Of a stretch of 13,051 bases of DNA, positions 1 to 7,523 are shown one piece after another (the first letter of the stretch is position 1; the number at the start of each line of letters is the position of its first letter). The stretch is from DATGIQ01 sp035295665 (lineage in GTDB: Bacteria; Planctomycetota; Planctomycetia; Gemmatales; Gemmataceae), in contig DATGIQ010000594.1 of assembly GCA_035295665.1 (NCBI GenBank), forward strand, positions 1 through 13,051, written 5' to 3'. A program made the position numbers and the translations under genes. A model generated the notes under the pieces. It did no database searches, had not been told where the DNA came from, and was given only the letters and a program-made list of their open reading frames with translations.

Positions 1-659
1 ATGTTGAGGGTGCCGGCGTTGACCAGCGTGCCGCTGCTGACCGTCAAAGAAGCGCCGTAGGCAGCGCCGCTGATGTTATTGGTCAGTTCGATCGTGCCGT
101 TGTTGGTAAAGCCGTTGGCGCTGCTCAGACTACCGTAGCCGATACTCGCTCCCTGCACCCGCAGCGTTGCCCCCGCCGCATTCGTGAATGAGTTGTTGAT
201 GGTGTCGGACCCCTGGAAAATCATGTTGGCGCTGTTAGTTAGCTTACCGCTCCCGGTCCAAATTGAATTGGTCCAGAGCACTACGCCAGCGGAAAGCGTG
301 GCATCCCCGTTGACGGTGAGTGCCCCGCTCGATGCAGAAAACGTAGCGGTCGCCGAGTTCAGCATGAAGCCAGCTACGGTCGGACTCGTATCCAGCGTGA
401 CGGTGTAGTTCGGTCCCGTCGCGTCAATGATCGCCACATCGTTGCCACCCGGTACATGGCTGCCCCAGTGGCTCGGATCGCTCCAATTGCCGGAGCCACC
501 GATCCAGTGAACCGCATCAAGCACGGTCCGCTCTTCAAGTGGTTCCAACCCTAGCCGAGAAGAGCCCCTCTGTTTGCGGGAACGAGGCACATGATTACGC
601 CGAGAGCGGTCGTGATCGGAAGCGGATTTCCCGGAACGGAACCAGGAGGACAATGCCAT
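1..659 (-). CDS. Planctomycete secreted/surface repeat protein, N-terminal part (cut by window edge)
   Basis: The reading frame runs leftward from an ATG at 659-657 to the window edge without a stop, giving 219 visible residues. GGAG lies 9 nt upstream of this ATG. A second in-frame ATG at 674 has no ribosome site, so 659 is preferred. The N-terminus is basic and Ser-rich, with LEPLEERTVLDA at residues 38-49; this motif marks exported proteins of planctomycetes (Planc_extracel / LEPR-xLL type). It is followed at 52-65 by a tryptophan motif (WIGGSGNW, then DPSHW) common at the start of beta-helical repeat proteins. The remainder is rich in Gly, Ser, Thr and Asn, with short autotransporter-like repeats such as FTNNGTIELTNN and VSSGTLVNAGTLN. 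The likely role is a cell-surface or secreted structural protein. The ligand and anchoring mode cannot be seen, because the C-terminus lies outside the window. Confidence 0.85.
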   Translation of the reverse strand, partial: MALSSWFRSGKSASDHDRSRRNHVPRSRKQRGSSRLGLEPLEERTVLDAVHWIGGSGNWSDPSHWGSHVPGGNDVAIIDATGPNYTVTLDTSPTVAGFMLNSATATFSASSGALTVNGDATLSAGVVLWTNSIWTGSGKLTNSANMIFQGSDTINNSFTNAAGATLRVQGASIGYGSLSSANGFTNNGTIELTNNISGAAYGASLTVSSGTLVNAGTLN

Positions 660-1334
660 GTTCGCAATCTCCATTCTTGGGGCGTTTCTCGATACGCTGG
701 AAAGCCTGACGATCAGGGCACGCAAACTCGCTGCTGACGCCCTGCCGGCCAATAAATGCCTTTCTTGCCGGCAAGCGCCCACGGACAATCTGTTCCGGTT
801 TGCCGATGAATCAATGACTCAGGCGAGTCTACCGGACACATTTACCGCCGGGAATTTCCTCTCTACTCGGCATTAGTTTCGCGAAAAACACGTGCAGGTC
901 GAAAATCCCCAGAACCAATTCTGAAGAAAACTGCACGAAAAGCCGCACAAACAACGCCGACGTCTTTCCCAGCCAGGCTAGCGCCGAGAGTTTATGGCCG
1001 ACCGAGATTAGAAACCTTCAGCATCGCTCTCTCAATTGCGACCCCAGCCCGAGTGGGAAATCCCAGACGATACTCAGCCCTATTTAAGCAGGCAGAATCA
1101 CCGAAGCAACAAAATTTCCCAAGAAACCAGGAATCCGGAGAATTGCCGCCAAATTCCACCCGATCGGCCACGCTCGCATCGAACCGATGGTTTCAGGACT
1201 TTGCCCACACCGGGACCGGGAGGATCGCGAGCACAGGGCTGCAATCAACGAGAAACGATCGCGATTGGAATTGTGTGAAGTTCAGAAGATCGTGCAAAAA
1301 GCGTGTAGACGATCGAGCAAAAGGACACGTCCGG
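660..1334. other. Intergenic region without a convincing gene
   Basis: This 675-nt stretch separates the stop of the sigma factor gene from the start of the surface protein gene; both genes read leftward. It should hold the sigma-gene transcript end and the surface-protein promoter. Its main visible structure is the palindrome at 764-775. A plus-strand frame of 72 codons starting at 658 has a good AGGAGGA upstream, but it resembles no family known to me and begins on top of the divergent start codon. No tRNA, rRNA or mobile element was recognised. Confidence 0.6.
764..775. promoter_or_regulatory. 12-bp perfect palindrome, possible operator
   Basis: CTTGCCGGCAAG is a perfect palindrome about 105 nt upstream of the surface-protein start at 659. 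A related half, TGCCGGC, occurs at 743-749, so the TGCCGG core repeats at a 23-nt interval, close to two helical turns. This spacing would suit a dimeric regulator. Chance occurrence in GC-rich DNA is a real alternative, and no regulator can be named. Confidence 0.25.
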
Positions 1335-2069
1335 CTATTCGTGGAGCGCACTTTGGCAGTATTTCAACAGATCCAAGTCCGCCAATTCCTCTTCCAGTTG
1401 CTCCTGCGTTGCCGCTCCCAAGGAATGGCGGGTCTCCTCGATCAGCGCTTCGGCAAACTTCTCCCGAGCGCGATGCAAGAGCTGCCGCAGACCGGCGGCC
1501 GTCAATGGCTTGCCAAGGAGGGCGCTGAGTTGTTCCGCCATTTGCGGCGAACGCAGATCAGGGTGTTCGACTCGGAAGCGAAGGACGGATTGATACGGCT
1601 GGCCCGTTTTCTCCTGGACCTCAGTGAGCGCCTGCCAGGCGCGGGCCAAGAGTTCCTGCCGCCAACTGGCAAGGAACGTTTCTTCAGCGTCCACGTCCTG
1701 GCCCTGGGCGGCGGGCTCGTTGTGCTCCAACGAAACGGCCCGTGGTTCTTTCAATTGTCGCTTGCGGTAGTCATGCACCAGGTTGAAGAGTCCGCGCTTT
1801 ACGTAATCGCGAAACCGGCCCCGCTCCGGATCGGCCCCGCGGAAACGGCCGCTGATGAACCGCAGAGCAAATTCTTGCGTCAAATCGTCTGCCACATGTG
1901 GGTCGCGAACGGCACCCAGCAGGTACCGATACACAGCACCACAATAGCGTTGCATCAGCTCTTGGCGGGCGGAGACAGCAGCTTCGTGAGAACCCTCATG
2001 GGCTCGGCGCAGCTTCGTCCACATCGTCGAGATTCGACTTAGATGCTCATCCCATCGGTCAGTCTGCAT
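1335..2069 (-). CDS. ECF-type RNA polymerase sigma factor
   Basis: A cytoplasmic sigma factor of 244 residues that should direct RNA polymerase to a specific promoter set. Region 2 spans about 38-105 and is clear: RYCGAVYRYLLGAVRDPHVA, then DDLTQEFALRF (core-binding helix), then FRDYVKRGLFNLVHDYRKRQ (-10 recognition part). Region 4 is weaker, at about 175-215 (PQMAEQLSALL then LRQLLHRAREKFAEAL). A 30-residue acidic, leucine-rich tail (QEQLEEELADLDLLKYC) follows. The start is ATG 2069, because AGGAG at 2078-2082 lies 8 nt before it; a GTG at 2078 overlaps that site and is unlikely. The gene is last of three in a row, 22 nt after the TPR-CHAT gene. No anti-sigma gene adjoins it. In planctomycetes such ECF factors are often encoded beside Ser/Thr kinases, so control by phosphorylation is plausible but inferred. 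Confidence 0.88.
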   Translation of the reverse strand: MQTDRWDEHLSRISTMWTKLRRAHEGSHEAAVSARQELMQRYCGAVYRYLLGAVRDPHVADDLTQEFALRFISGRFRGADPERGRFRDYVKRGLFNLVHDYRKRQLKEPRAVSLEHNEPAAQGQDVDAEETFLASWRQELLARAWQALTEVQEKTGQPYQSVLRFRVEHPDLRSPQMAEQLSALLGKPLTAAGLRQLLHRAREKFAEALIEETRHSLGAATQEQLEEELADLDLLKYCQSALHE

Positions 2070-2077
2070 GCGAATCA

Positions 2078-2082
2078 CTCCT
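2078..2082 (-). promoter_or_regulatory. Ribosome binding site that sets the sigma factor start
   Basis: On the minus strand, AGGAG sits at 2082-2078 and is followed 8 nt later by ATG (2069). The upstream in-frame GTG at 2078 shares its first base with this site, so it cannot be served by it. The site lies in the 22-nt gap after the TGA of the TPR-CHAT gene, so the sigma factor has its own translation start within the operon. Confidence 0.7.
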
Positions 2083-2091
2083 GAACAACAT

Positions 2092-5000
2092 TCAGCCGGC
2101 GAGCCGACGGCTTCGGCGATAAATTACCAGGCCGGTAGCCAGGAGCAGGGTCAGCAGCAATCCAGCCGCTCCGTATCCAACCCATCGAGGCATACCAGTT
2201 CCCCGCGCTCCCTCAGGCATCTCCACCCCAACGTCCCCCATCGCACTCCCCGAAGGCGGCGATGGGCTGGAATCGACCGGAGTGAGATCCCCCGGATCGC
2301 CGCTCAAGACCCACGCTGCCCACAAGCGCGGATCCGCCCGGCCCTTCTTGGCGGTTACCGGTCCGAACTCGACCGGTCCAACGCCGCGCGGCCGGCTCGT
2401 CAGGGATTCACCATTCAGAATACTCAATTGGGCCTGCCGGAGCGCTTGCAAGGGCGGCAGCCGCGTTTGCCAGAGGTTGTGGTAGAACATACTCATTAGA
2501 TTCTGCGTGACCTCATCATCGACTTTCCACAAGCTCGCAATCACGGAGCGAGCGCCCCCGATCTGGAAGGCACGCTGGAGCCCCAGGAGACTTTCTCCGC
2601 CTGCCACACGCCCCAGCCCTGTGTCGCAGGCGGACAGCACGACCAATTCAGCATTGCTCAGGTCCATCTCCGCGACCTCCAGGGCGGTCAAAATGCCGTC
2701 GTCGCCTGGAGATACATGGGCGTCGGAAACCGATGGCGGATGGTTGGCCCCCGCCAGCGCCAGACCCGAGAGAAGTCCGGGGTGGTACCCGGTTACATCA
2801 TCCTGGACGGCCAGGCTCGTGGATCGGCTGTCCAGGGCCGACTTCAACTCGGACGGTGCGAAGAAACCATGGGTGGCGATATGCAAGTACCTCTTGCCCG
2901 GCGCCTGGCTGCGGAAGGCCTGCTCGGTCGCGGCTGCGCCGCTCAGTACGGTCAGCGTCCCTTGCGGATGGCTCCGCGCAAACTCCGCCTGAATGGTTTT
3001 GCTCTCGCCCGCAGTTCCCGACAGGGGCAAGAATTGAAGTCCCTGGCTGCCCCGCGCGGCCGCATGGCTATTGGGACCAGCCGAAGCCTGAGCCACCTGG
3101 CGAACGGGGGCCGGCGCGCCGAAATCGACATCGCCCACGACGAAGAGGGACCCTGCCGCCTTGTCCGCGCCGTCCCCACCAGAGTTGTGGGCAAGCAGCT
3201 CGGGCAGCAACTGCGGTACTGGCACCACTGCCACCGGCATCTCCTCGATCAGGTAAGTCCCTGGCTTGGCCCCCGGCAGCGCGGCCAAGGGAAAGCGGTT
3301 CAGGGCTCCGTCGGGCGAAACCAGAACAGCACGAACGCCATCCAGGGACGGCGTCAAGGGTTGCCACACCAGGCGGCGCAACTCTACCGCCGGATCCAGC
3401 TTTTCCGGTCCCGGCGTACTGGCGGTGACCGTTTCGCGCCATTGATCGATGGCACTGGCGATCGGTAGGAGCGGCCCGAGGTCGCAGACCACAATTTGCC
3501 GGTCCTTGCGGACGACAAACGCGATGACGTGCCGCTCTCTCTGCATCGGTCCATTGCCGCCAGGTGGCGGACTCACCTTCATATATTCCAAAAAGTCAAT
3601 CAGAGCGGTGCTCGGCGGAAGAGCCGCTTGCAAGCGCGTTGGGCTTTGCCCAGTTAGCGCTTGCAAGCTTTGGAAATCGGAACTGTGGCGCGCGAGCTGG
3701 CTTTCCAATTGCTCCTTATACTCTGTCAGTTGTCGCATCTGGCGCGACCGAGGGTCTTGCGGGTCTGCTCCGGATCCCGTGAAGGCAAGATTCGCTAATT
3801 GGCTGATGGTGTGTTGGAGATTGGCGAGGAGCTGGGCCACTTCGGGATGATCCGCTCCTGCCCGTGTTCGCTCGAGCCGCAGCCAGCGCTGCCGGGCAAA
3901 GACGATCCCTTTCCAGGTCAACATTTGCTGATACGCTTGTTCGCCCGACAACCCGGCCTGGAGCGCCAGGGATAGATACCAATCGAGGCGGCCACGAAGG
4001 AAATGGGCTTGCACCAGCTGTCGGCGCTCCGACTGGACGGCGAAGGTCAATTCGAGGTGGTGGCGGGAAATGTCCAAGGCCTCGCGGAGCTGCTCCTCGG
4101 CGCGGCGGTAGTTTCCCAGCGCGAAGTAAAGCTCACCCCAGTGGGTCGCGGTAGCTCCAGGCACAGGCCAATCGGTTCGTCCCAGTTTTTGTGCAAGCTC
4201 AACACCCTGGCGCAAGTACTGCTCGGACTTTTGGTAGTCGCCGGTTTCCCAATAGAGGCTGCTCAGGTTTTGCAGTTGTACGGCATACATCCGGCTTTGT
4301 TCGCCCAGGGCTCGCTTCGTGGTCTCCAGCACCGTGCCATACGTCTTTTCTGCCGCCGCGTAGTCGTGTTTCCGTCGTTGGATTTTGGCCAAATTGGCCA
4401 GATTCTGGATGTAGAGACCATTGTCTTGCCCCAGACTCTTCTGAACCAACTCCAAAGACTGCCGCAGGAGCGGCTCTGCCTGAGCGAGGTCCCCGGCGTC
4501 GGCGTAGACATCACCCAGATTATGAAGGGTGGTCGCATACACCGGGTGGAGTTCGCCCCGTGCCTTTTTCAGAATCGGCAGCGCCTCCCGGAAGAGCCGA
4601 GCAGCCTGGGCGTAGTCGCCAGTATCCTGGCACAGCACGCCCAAATTGTTCAGGCTCTGGGCATAGAGGGGATCCTCTTCGCCAAGGACCGCATGGAAGG
4701 TTTCGGAAGCTCGCCGGATGAGAGGCTCGGCATGTGCGTAGTCGGTCCGTGCCGAGTACTGGCTGGCCATCTGCAGGCCCTGCATCGCTTCCGTCAGCCG
4801 GCGGCGTGCCGGGACGTCCAACGCGGCCATTCGTTCCAGATGGGCCAGGATGCAGCGGGCATCGGCGGCTTGCCAGGAAGTGGCCCCGTGCAGGGTCGTC
4901 TGAAGAGCAAGGAGCTCTCGGCCGGCTTTTCGAGCAGCCTCCCAGTTCTCGCCGGCTTCCTGCAAATCGATGAGCTGACGCCACGAGCCAGTAAGCTCCT

Positions 5001-5295
5001 CGTGATTCTCGCCAAACACTTCCCGCTCGATCGCAAGGATTTTATTAACGAAGGCGATGGCTTCCTTCCACTTGCCCTCGGCGCGGAATTTGTTCACCTG
5101 GGCAGCATAGGCGTTGCGCTCTTGGAGTCGCTGCTGACGAATGGAAGCAGGCAACGGCGGGGCTGCTGGTCCCTTACCACCAGGTTGGGCCGGGCATTTA
5201 GGACTGATCGCGATCGCCAGAAGAAGCGCACCGAGGACCGGCTTGCCGAATTGGCCAGGTACTTGCCCTTGCTGTCGATTCCACGGAGCCAGCAT
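2092..5295 (-). CDS. TPR-CHAT caspase-like protein with C-terminal membrane anchor
   Basis: A 1067-residue protein. Residues 1-37 look like a signal peptide (hydrophobic VLGALLLAIAI at 20-30, possible cut after CPA). Kinesin-light-chain-like TPRs follow at about 205-415 with an exact 42-residue period (YAQSLNNLG 211, YATTLHNLG 253, YIQNLANLA 295, YAVQLQNLS 337). A helical linker covers about 415-550, and the CHAT domain about 555-1000. The caspase-type dyad is intact: His809 in HIATHGFF and Cys890 in LSACDTGLG, followed by GGARSVIASLWKV. A hydrophobic segment at 1039-1059 precedes RRSRR, which by the positive-inside rule puts the tail in the cytoplasm and the TPR-CHAT part outside it. CHAT proteins are cysteine proteases or protein-protein modules in signalling; the substrate here is unknown. 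The gene lies 31 nt after the kinase and 22 nt before the sigma factor. Its start has only a weak AGGG at short spacing, which suggests coupling to kinase translation. Confidence 0.9.
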   Translation of the reverse strand: MLAPWNRQQGQVPGQFGKPVLGALLLAIAISPKCPAQPGGKGPAAPPLPASIRQQRLQERNAYAAQVNKFRAEGKWKEAIAFVNKILAIEREVFGENHEELTGSWRQLIDLQEAGENWEAARKAGRELLALQTTLHGATSWQAADARCILAHLERMAALDVPARRRLTEAMQGLQMASQYSARTDYAHAEPLIRRASETFHAVLGEEDPLYAQSLNNLGVLCQDTGDYAQAARLFREALPILKKARGELHPVYATTLHNLGDVYADAGDLAQAEPLLRQSLELVQKSLGQDNGLYIQNLANLAKIQRRKHDYAAAEKTYGTVLETTKRALGEQSRMYAVQLQNLSSLYWETGDYQKSEQYLRQGVELAQKLGRTDWPVPGATATHWGELYFALGNYRRAEEQLREALDISRHHLELTFAVQSERRQLVQAHFLRGRLDWYLSLALQAGLSGEQAYQQMLTWKGIVFARQRWLRLERTRAGADHPEVAQLLANLQHTISQLANLAFTGSGADPQDPRSRQMRQLTEYKEQLESQLARHSSDFQSLQALTGQSPTRLQAALPPSTALIDFLEYMKVSPPPGGNGPMQRERHVIAFVVRKDRQIVVCDLGPLLPIASAIDQWRETVTASTPGPEKLDPAVELRRLVWQPLTPSLDGVRAVLVSPDGALNRFPLAALPGAKPGTYLIEEMPVAVVPVPQLLPELLAHNSGGDGADKAAGSLFVVGDVDFGAPAPVRQVAQASAGPNSHAAARGSQGLQFLPLSGTAGESKTIQAEFARSHPQGTLTVLSGAAATEQAFRSQAPGKRYLHIATHGFFAPSELKSALDSRSTSLAVQDDVTGYHPGLLSGLALAGANHPPSVSDAHVSPGDDGILTALEVAEMDLSNAELVVLSACDTGLGRVAGGESLLGLQRAFQIGGARSVIASLWKVDDEVTQNLMSMFYHNLWQTRLPPLQALRQAQLSILNGESLTSRPRGVGPVEFGPVTAKKGRADPRLWAAWVLSGDPGDLTPVDSSPSPPSGSAMGDVGVEMPEGARGTGMPRWVGYGAAGLLLTLLLATGLVIYRRSRRLAG

Positions 5296-5326
5296 GATCC
5301 CTACGCGGCCAGCACGTCCAGTCGGG

Positions 5327-6964
5327 CTACTCCCGGTGTGAGAAGGCGATGCCAGTCCAGAACTCGTATTTACCCGCCAGCTTCAGACGCAATTGCTCCA
5401 TGCGGTCCTGAACGGCAGTCACGGCGACGGCCTCGGGCTGGTCCCGGACACCGCGTGCGCCCTTGATTTCCACGGTGTACCGATTCAGGAGCACGAGCGC
5501 CTGGGCGGGCAACCGGGGCCAGGGGTGTCCCTGATCAAACAATTTCTCCAAATCTTCGAGTCGAGGTGCTGCCCCGCGCCCGGCACAAACGAGCACCACT
5601 TCGGTACCCGGTGAGCCATCGACAGGCACGAGGCCACCGCGCGGATACTCGAACTGGTCCAAAGAGCCCAGAGGCTGCGCGGATCCCTGGAGTTGCACGA
5701 GTTTTCCATCCGTGTCGAACCAGAACAGGGCAGGGTGCAGACCGTGCGGCAAATCGCACTGAACCCGCAATTTATCCCCAGTCCGCAGAGGCAAAACATC
5801 CTTCAAGTCACTAAAAATTCGATCTTCTTTCTGCACCCGCCGCTGCACTAGCTTGATGAGGTATTGCGGCGACCCGGGGTCCGGGGAGGTGGGGGTACGA
5901 AACATCGCCCAGCCAATTCCCGCCAGGGCGACGCCAACCAGGCCAGCCCCGGCCAGCCACAGAACGGGTCGCGGCCGGCGAACGAACTTTTCCAGGTCTG
6001 CCGCAAACGCTTCCGCGGAAGCATAGCGGTCGGCTGGTTCGGCCGCCATAGCCCGCAAGCAGATTCGCTCCAAACGGCGTGAACCGGCCCGGCTCCGCAG
6101 CGATGCCTTGTCGAAATCACAACGGCCGGCCCGTTCCAGCGTTTCCTGGATCCCTTTGCCGGAGAACGGGGCCTTGCCGGCCAGCAGGTAGTACAGGACC
6201 CCTCCCAGCGCGAAGAGATCGCTGCGCTGGTCGATCTGATCGCTTTCCCCGCGTGCTTGCTCCGGGGCCATGTAAGCCGGGGTGCCGCTGATCGAACCCG
6301 ATTCCAACTCGGCCGTCCACGTGTGCCGCCAGCACGCCAGGCCGAAATCGATCAGCCGCGGCTGGCCTGTTTCATCGATCAGGATGTTCCGGGGCTTGAT
6401 GTCCTGGTGGATGATGCCGCGCCTGTGGGCCGCCGCCAGTGCCCGTGCCAAGCGTGCGACCAGGGTCGCCGACTCACGGGGAGTCAGCCGGCGCGGCTTG
6501 GCCAGCTGCTCCAGGTTGCAGCCACGGACATACTCCATCACCAAGAACGGGCGCCCCTCGTGGAGATCAGAATCGAAGACACGGGCGAGATTGGGATGAT
6601 CCAGCTCCGCCAGTAGCTTCCCCTCTGCCGAAAGCGCATCGCGTTCCGTTCCGAGCAGGGGAATCCGGCCGAGCTTGATCACGACTTCTTTGCTGAGCCC
6701 GGGATGAACCGCGCGGTAAACGACCGCTTGGGCTCCTGCGCCCAGCACCGCGGTAACCAGGTATTTGCCGATGGTCTGGGGAGTCGTCGTGTCCGAGTGC
6801 CGGACCGGCTTTTCCAGTTGGATGGGCGATACCAGCGGAGGATAGACACTGTCCGGCTGCGAGTCGGTTTCCGCGCCGATGAACTCGCTATCGACCGTGC
6901 TCCCCGCCGGATCGACGGAAGCCACGGGATCCAAATGTCTTGGTGGCGGCTCGTGCTGGTTCAT
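5327..6964 (-). CDS. Transmembrane Ser/Thr protein kinase (PknB-like) with DUF4384-like outer domain
   Basis: A 545-residue kinase. After a disordered acidic N-terminus (1-65), the Hanks-type domain spans about 66-328. Visible elements are the glycine loop LGAGAQAVVYRA (74-85), Lys97 in VVIK, Glu114, the catalytic loop HQDIKPRN (186-193, Asp188, Lys190, Asn193), DFG (206-208), and GTPAYMAPE (227-235). The arginine of the usual HRD is glutamine, so this is a non-RD kinase, and activation-loop phosphorylation may not control it. One membrane helix at about 333-355 follows. The 190-residue C-terminal part should be outside; LRTGDKLRVQC at 393-403, FWFDTDGKLVQLQ at 414-426 and TEVVLVCAG at 454-462 resemble DUF4384, a beta-rich domain often linked to kinases and CHAT/caspase proteins. 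The gene is first of three, with the TPR-CHAT gene 31 nt on. No strong Shine-Dalgarno site is seen before ATG 6964, only a GGGCGGG stretch. The substrate is unknown. Confidence 0.9.
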   Translation of the reverse strand: MNQHEPPPRHLDPVASVDPAGSTVDSEFIGAETDSQPDSVYPPLVSPIQLEKPVRHSDTTTPQTIGKYLVTAVLGAGAQAVVYRAVHPGLSKEVVIKLGRIPLLGTERDALSAEGKLLAELDHPNLARVFDSDLHEGRPFLVMEYVRGCNLEQLAKPRRLTPRESATLVARLARALAAAHRRGIIHQDIKPRNILIDETGQPRLIDFGLACWRHTWTAELESGSISGTPAYMAPEQARGESDQIDQRSDLFALGGVLYYLLAGKAPFSGKGIQETLERAGRCDFDKASLRSRAGSRRLERICLRAMAAEPADRYASAEAFAADLEKFVRRPRPVLWLAGAGLVGVALAGIGWAMFRTPTSPDPGSPQYLIKLVQRRVQKEDRIFSDLKDVLPLRTGDKLRVQCDLPHGLHPALFWFDTDGKLVQLQGSAQPLGSLDQFEYPRGGLVPVDGSPGTEVVLVCAGRGAAPRLEDLEKLFDQGHPWPRLPAQALVLLNRYTVEIKGARGVRDQPEAVAVTAVQDRMEQLRLKLAGKYEFWTGIAFSHRE

Positions 6965-7051
6965 GACACCCGCCCTGTATCAAGGCCGCGACAGGCGATG
7001 GAGCCCCAAACTTTGCAACGCAGGCAGTGACCAGGAGATTAGGACTCTCTC

Positions 7052-7057
7052 ATTATA
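7052..7057 (-). promoter_or_regulatory. Candidate -10 box for the kinase / TPR-CHAT / sigma operon
   Basis: On the minus strand a perfect TATAAT sits at 7057-7052, about 90 nt upstream of the kinase start. The hexamer 17 nt upstream (TTTCAT, 7080-7075) matches TTGACA poorly. Housekeeping-type transcription starting near 7045, with a leader of about 80 nt, is the natural reading. I see no convincing ECF-type promoter for autoregulation. Confidence 0.4.
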
Positions 7058-7184
7058 TGGGGCCTGACGGAACGATGAAACGCAATTTCCGTCATCAACT
7101 ACTGGCGAACCGCAGAGGTGTGACATGGCCGCGACTTTTTTTGGAAGGCCGGGCTCCGAACGGACTCGCTTGGAGCGAAAACAA

Positions 7185-7243
7185 ATGTCCCGCCGCAACC
7201 TCCCCGGTGTCGCCCATCACCGAAGCTGCTGACGGCGGGACAT
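7185..7243. promoter_or_regulatory. Nested inverted repeat (11-bp outer arms, 5-bp inner arms)
   Basis: ATGTCCCGCCG at 7185-7195 is perfectly inverted as CGGCGGGACAT at 7233-7243. Between them, CGGTG (7205-7209) pairs with CACCG (7218-7222). The element could be a structured RNA, a terminator without a U-run, or two operator half-sites 48 nt apart. The shorter ATGTCCCGC recurs at 7428-7436. It lies about 130 nt upstream of the proposed -10 box of the kinase operon. Confidence 0.4.
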
Positions 7244-7396
7244 GGGCATTATAGATGGTTGCATAAGCGCGTCAAAATCTGTTTACGGTCGCATATTTTA
7301 TCCAATCCTGCCCGTCGCTCTGGGCGCAGAACGCGTCGCCATTTGTGCAGAATGGCCGCGGCGTGGGAGGCGTCGGCGGTCTCTTGTCCATCGCTC

Positions 7397-7402
7397 TACA
7401 AT
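7397..7402 (+). promoter_or_regulatory. Candidate -10 box for the small unit at 7428
   Basis: TACAAT matches the -10 consensus at five of six positions and ends 25 nt before the ATG of the 31-codon frame. No good -35 hexamer is seen at 16-18 nt, so the call stands mainly on its position before a ribosome site and a terminator-like hairpin. Confidence 0.25.
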
Positions 7403-7427
7403 GCAAACGGAATGGAGGAGCGAAGAC

Positions 7428-7523
7428 ATGTCCCGCACATCCGCCCGTTTCGGCATCGCCCGACTTTGCGGGCTCGAATCGCCCCAGTCAATCCGGCGAA
7501 GGAGCGGAAAAAGCACAGGATGA
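7428..7523 (+). CDS. Possible 31-residue basic small protein
   Basis: An ATG at 7428 is preceded 7 nt upstream by GGAGGAG (7414-7420), one of the strongest ribosome sites in the window. The frame encodes 31 residues beginning MSRTSARFGIARLCGL and ending RRRSGKSTG, then TGA. It is strongly basic, with no membrane segment and no motif I recognise. A TACAAT box precedes it and a hairpin with a T-run surrounds its stop codon (7507-7560), so the stretch has the parts of a self-contained transcript. It could equally be a small RNA in which the frame is fortuitous, or a leader peptide for the downstream HTH-receiver gene. The codons give no independent support, since the frame is too short to judge. 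Confidence 0.28.
   Translation: MSRTSARFGIARLCGLESPQSIRRRSGKSTG

Noticed and set aside
658..876. 72-codon plus-strand frame with a good ribosome site
   Set aside because: No family resemblance, and its start overlaps the divergent surface-protein start. Kept only as a second-look item.
1053..2042. Plus-strand open frame of 329 codons
   Set aside because: It lies opposite the sigma factor gene, whose protein has clear sigma regions; this frame shows no domain and is rich in residues expected from an antisense reading.
4003..5466. Plus-strand open frame of 487 codons
   Set aside because: It is antisense to the TPR-CHAT gene and the end of the kinase gene, both with strong motifs. Periodic similarity in it mirrors the TPR repeats.
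1335..6964. Type III-E CRISPR Craspase locus
   Set aside because: TPR-CHAT and ECF sigma genes are present, but no gRAMP effector, Csx30/Csx31-like gene or CRISPR array is in the window, and the CHAT protein has membrane features.
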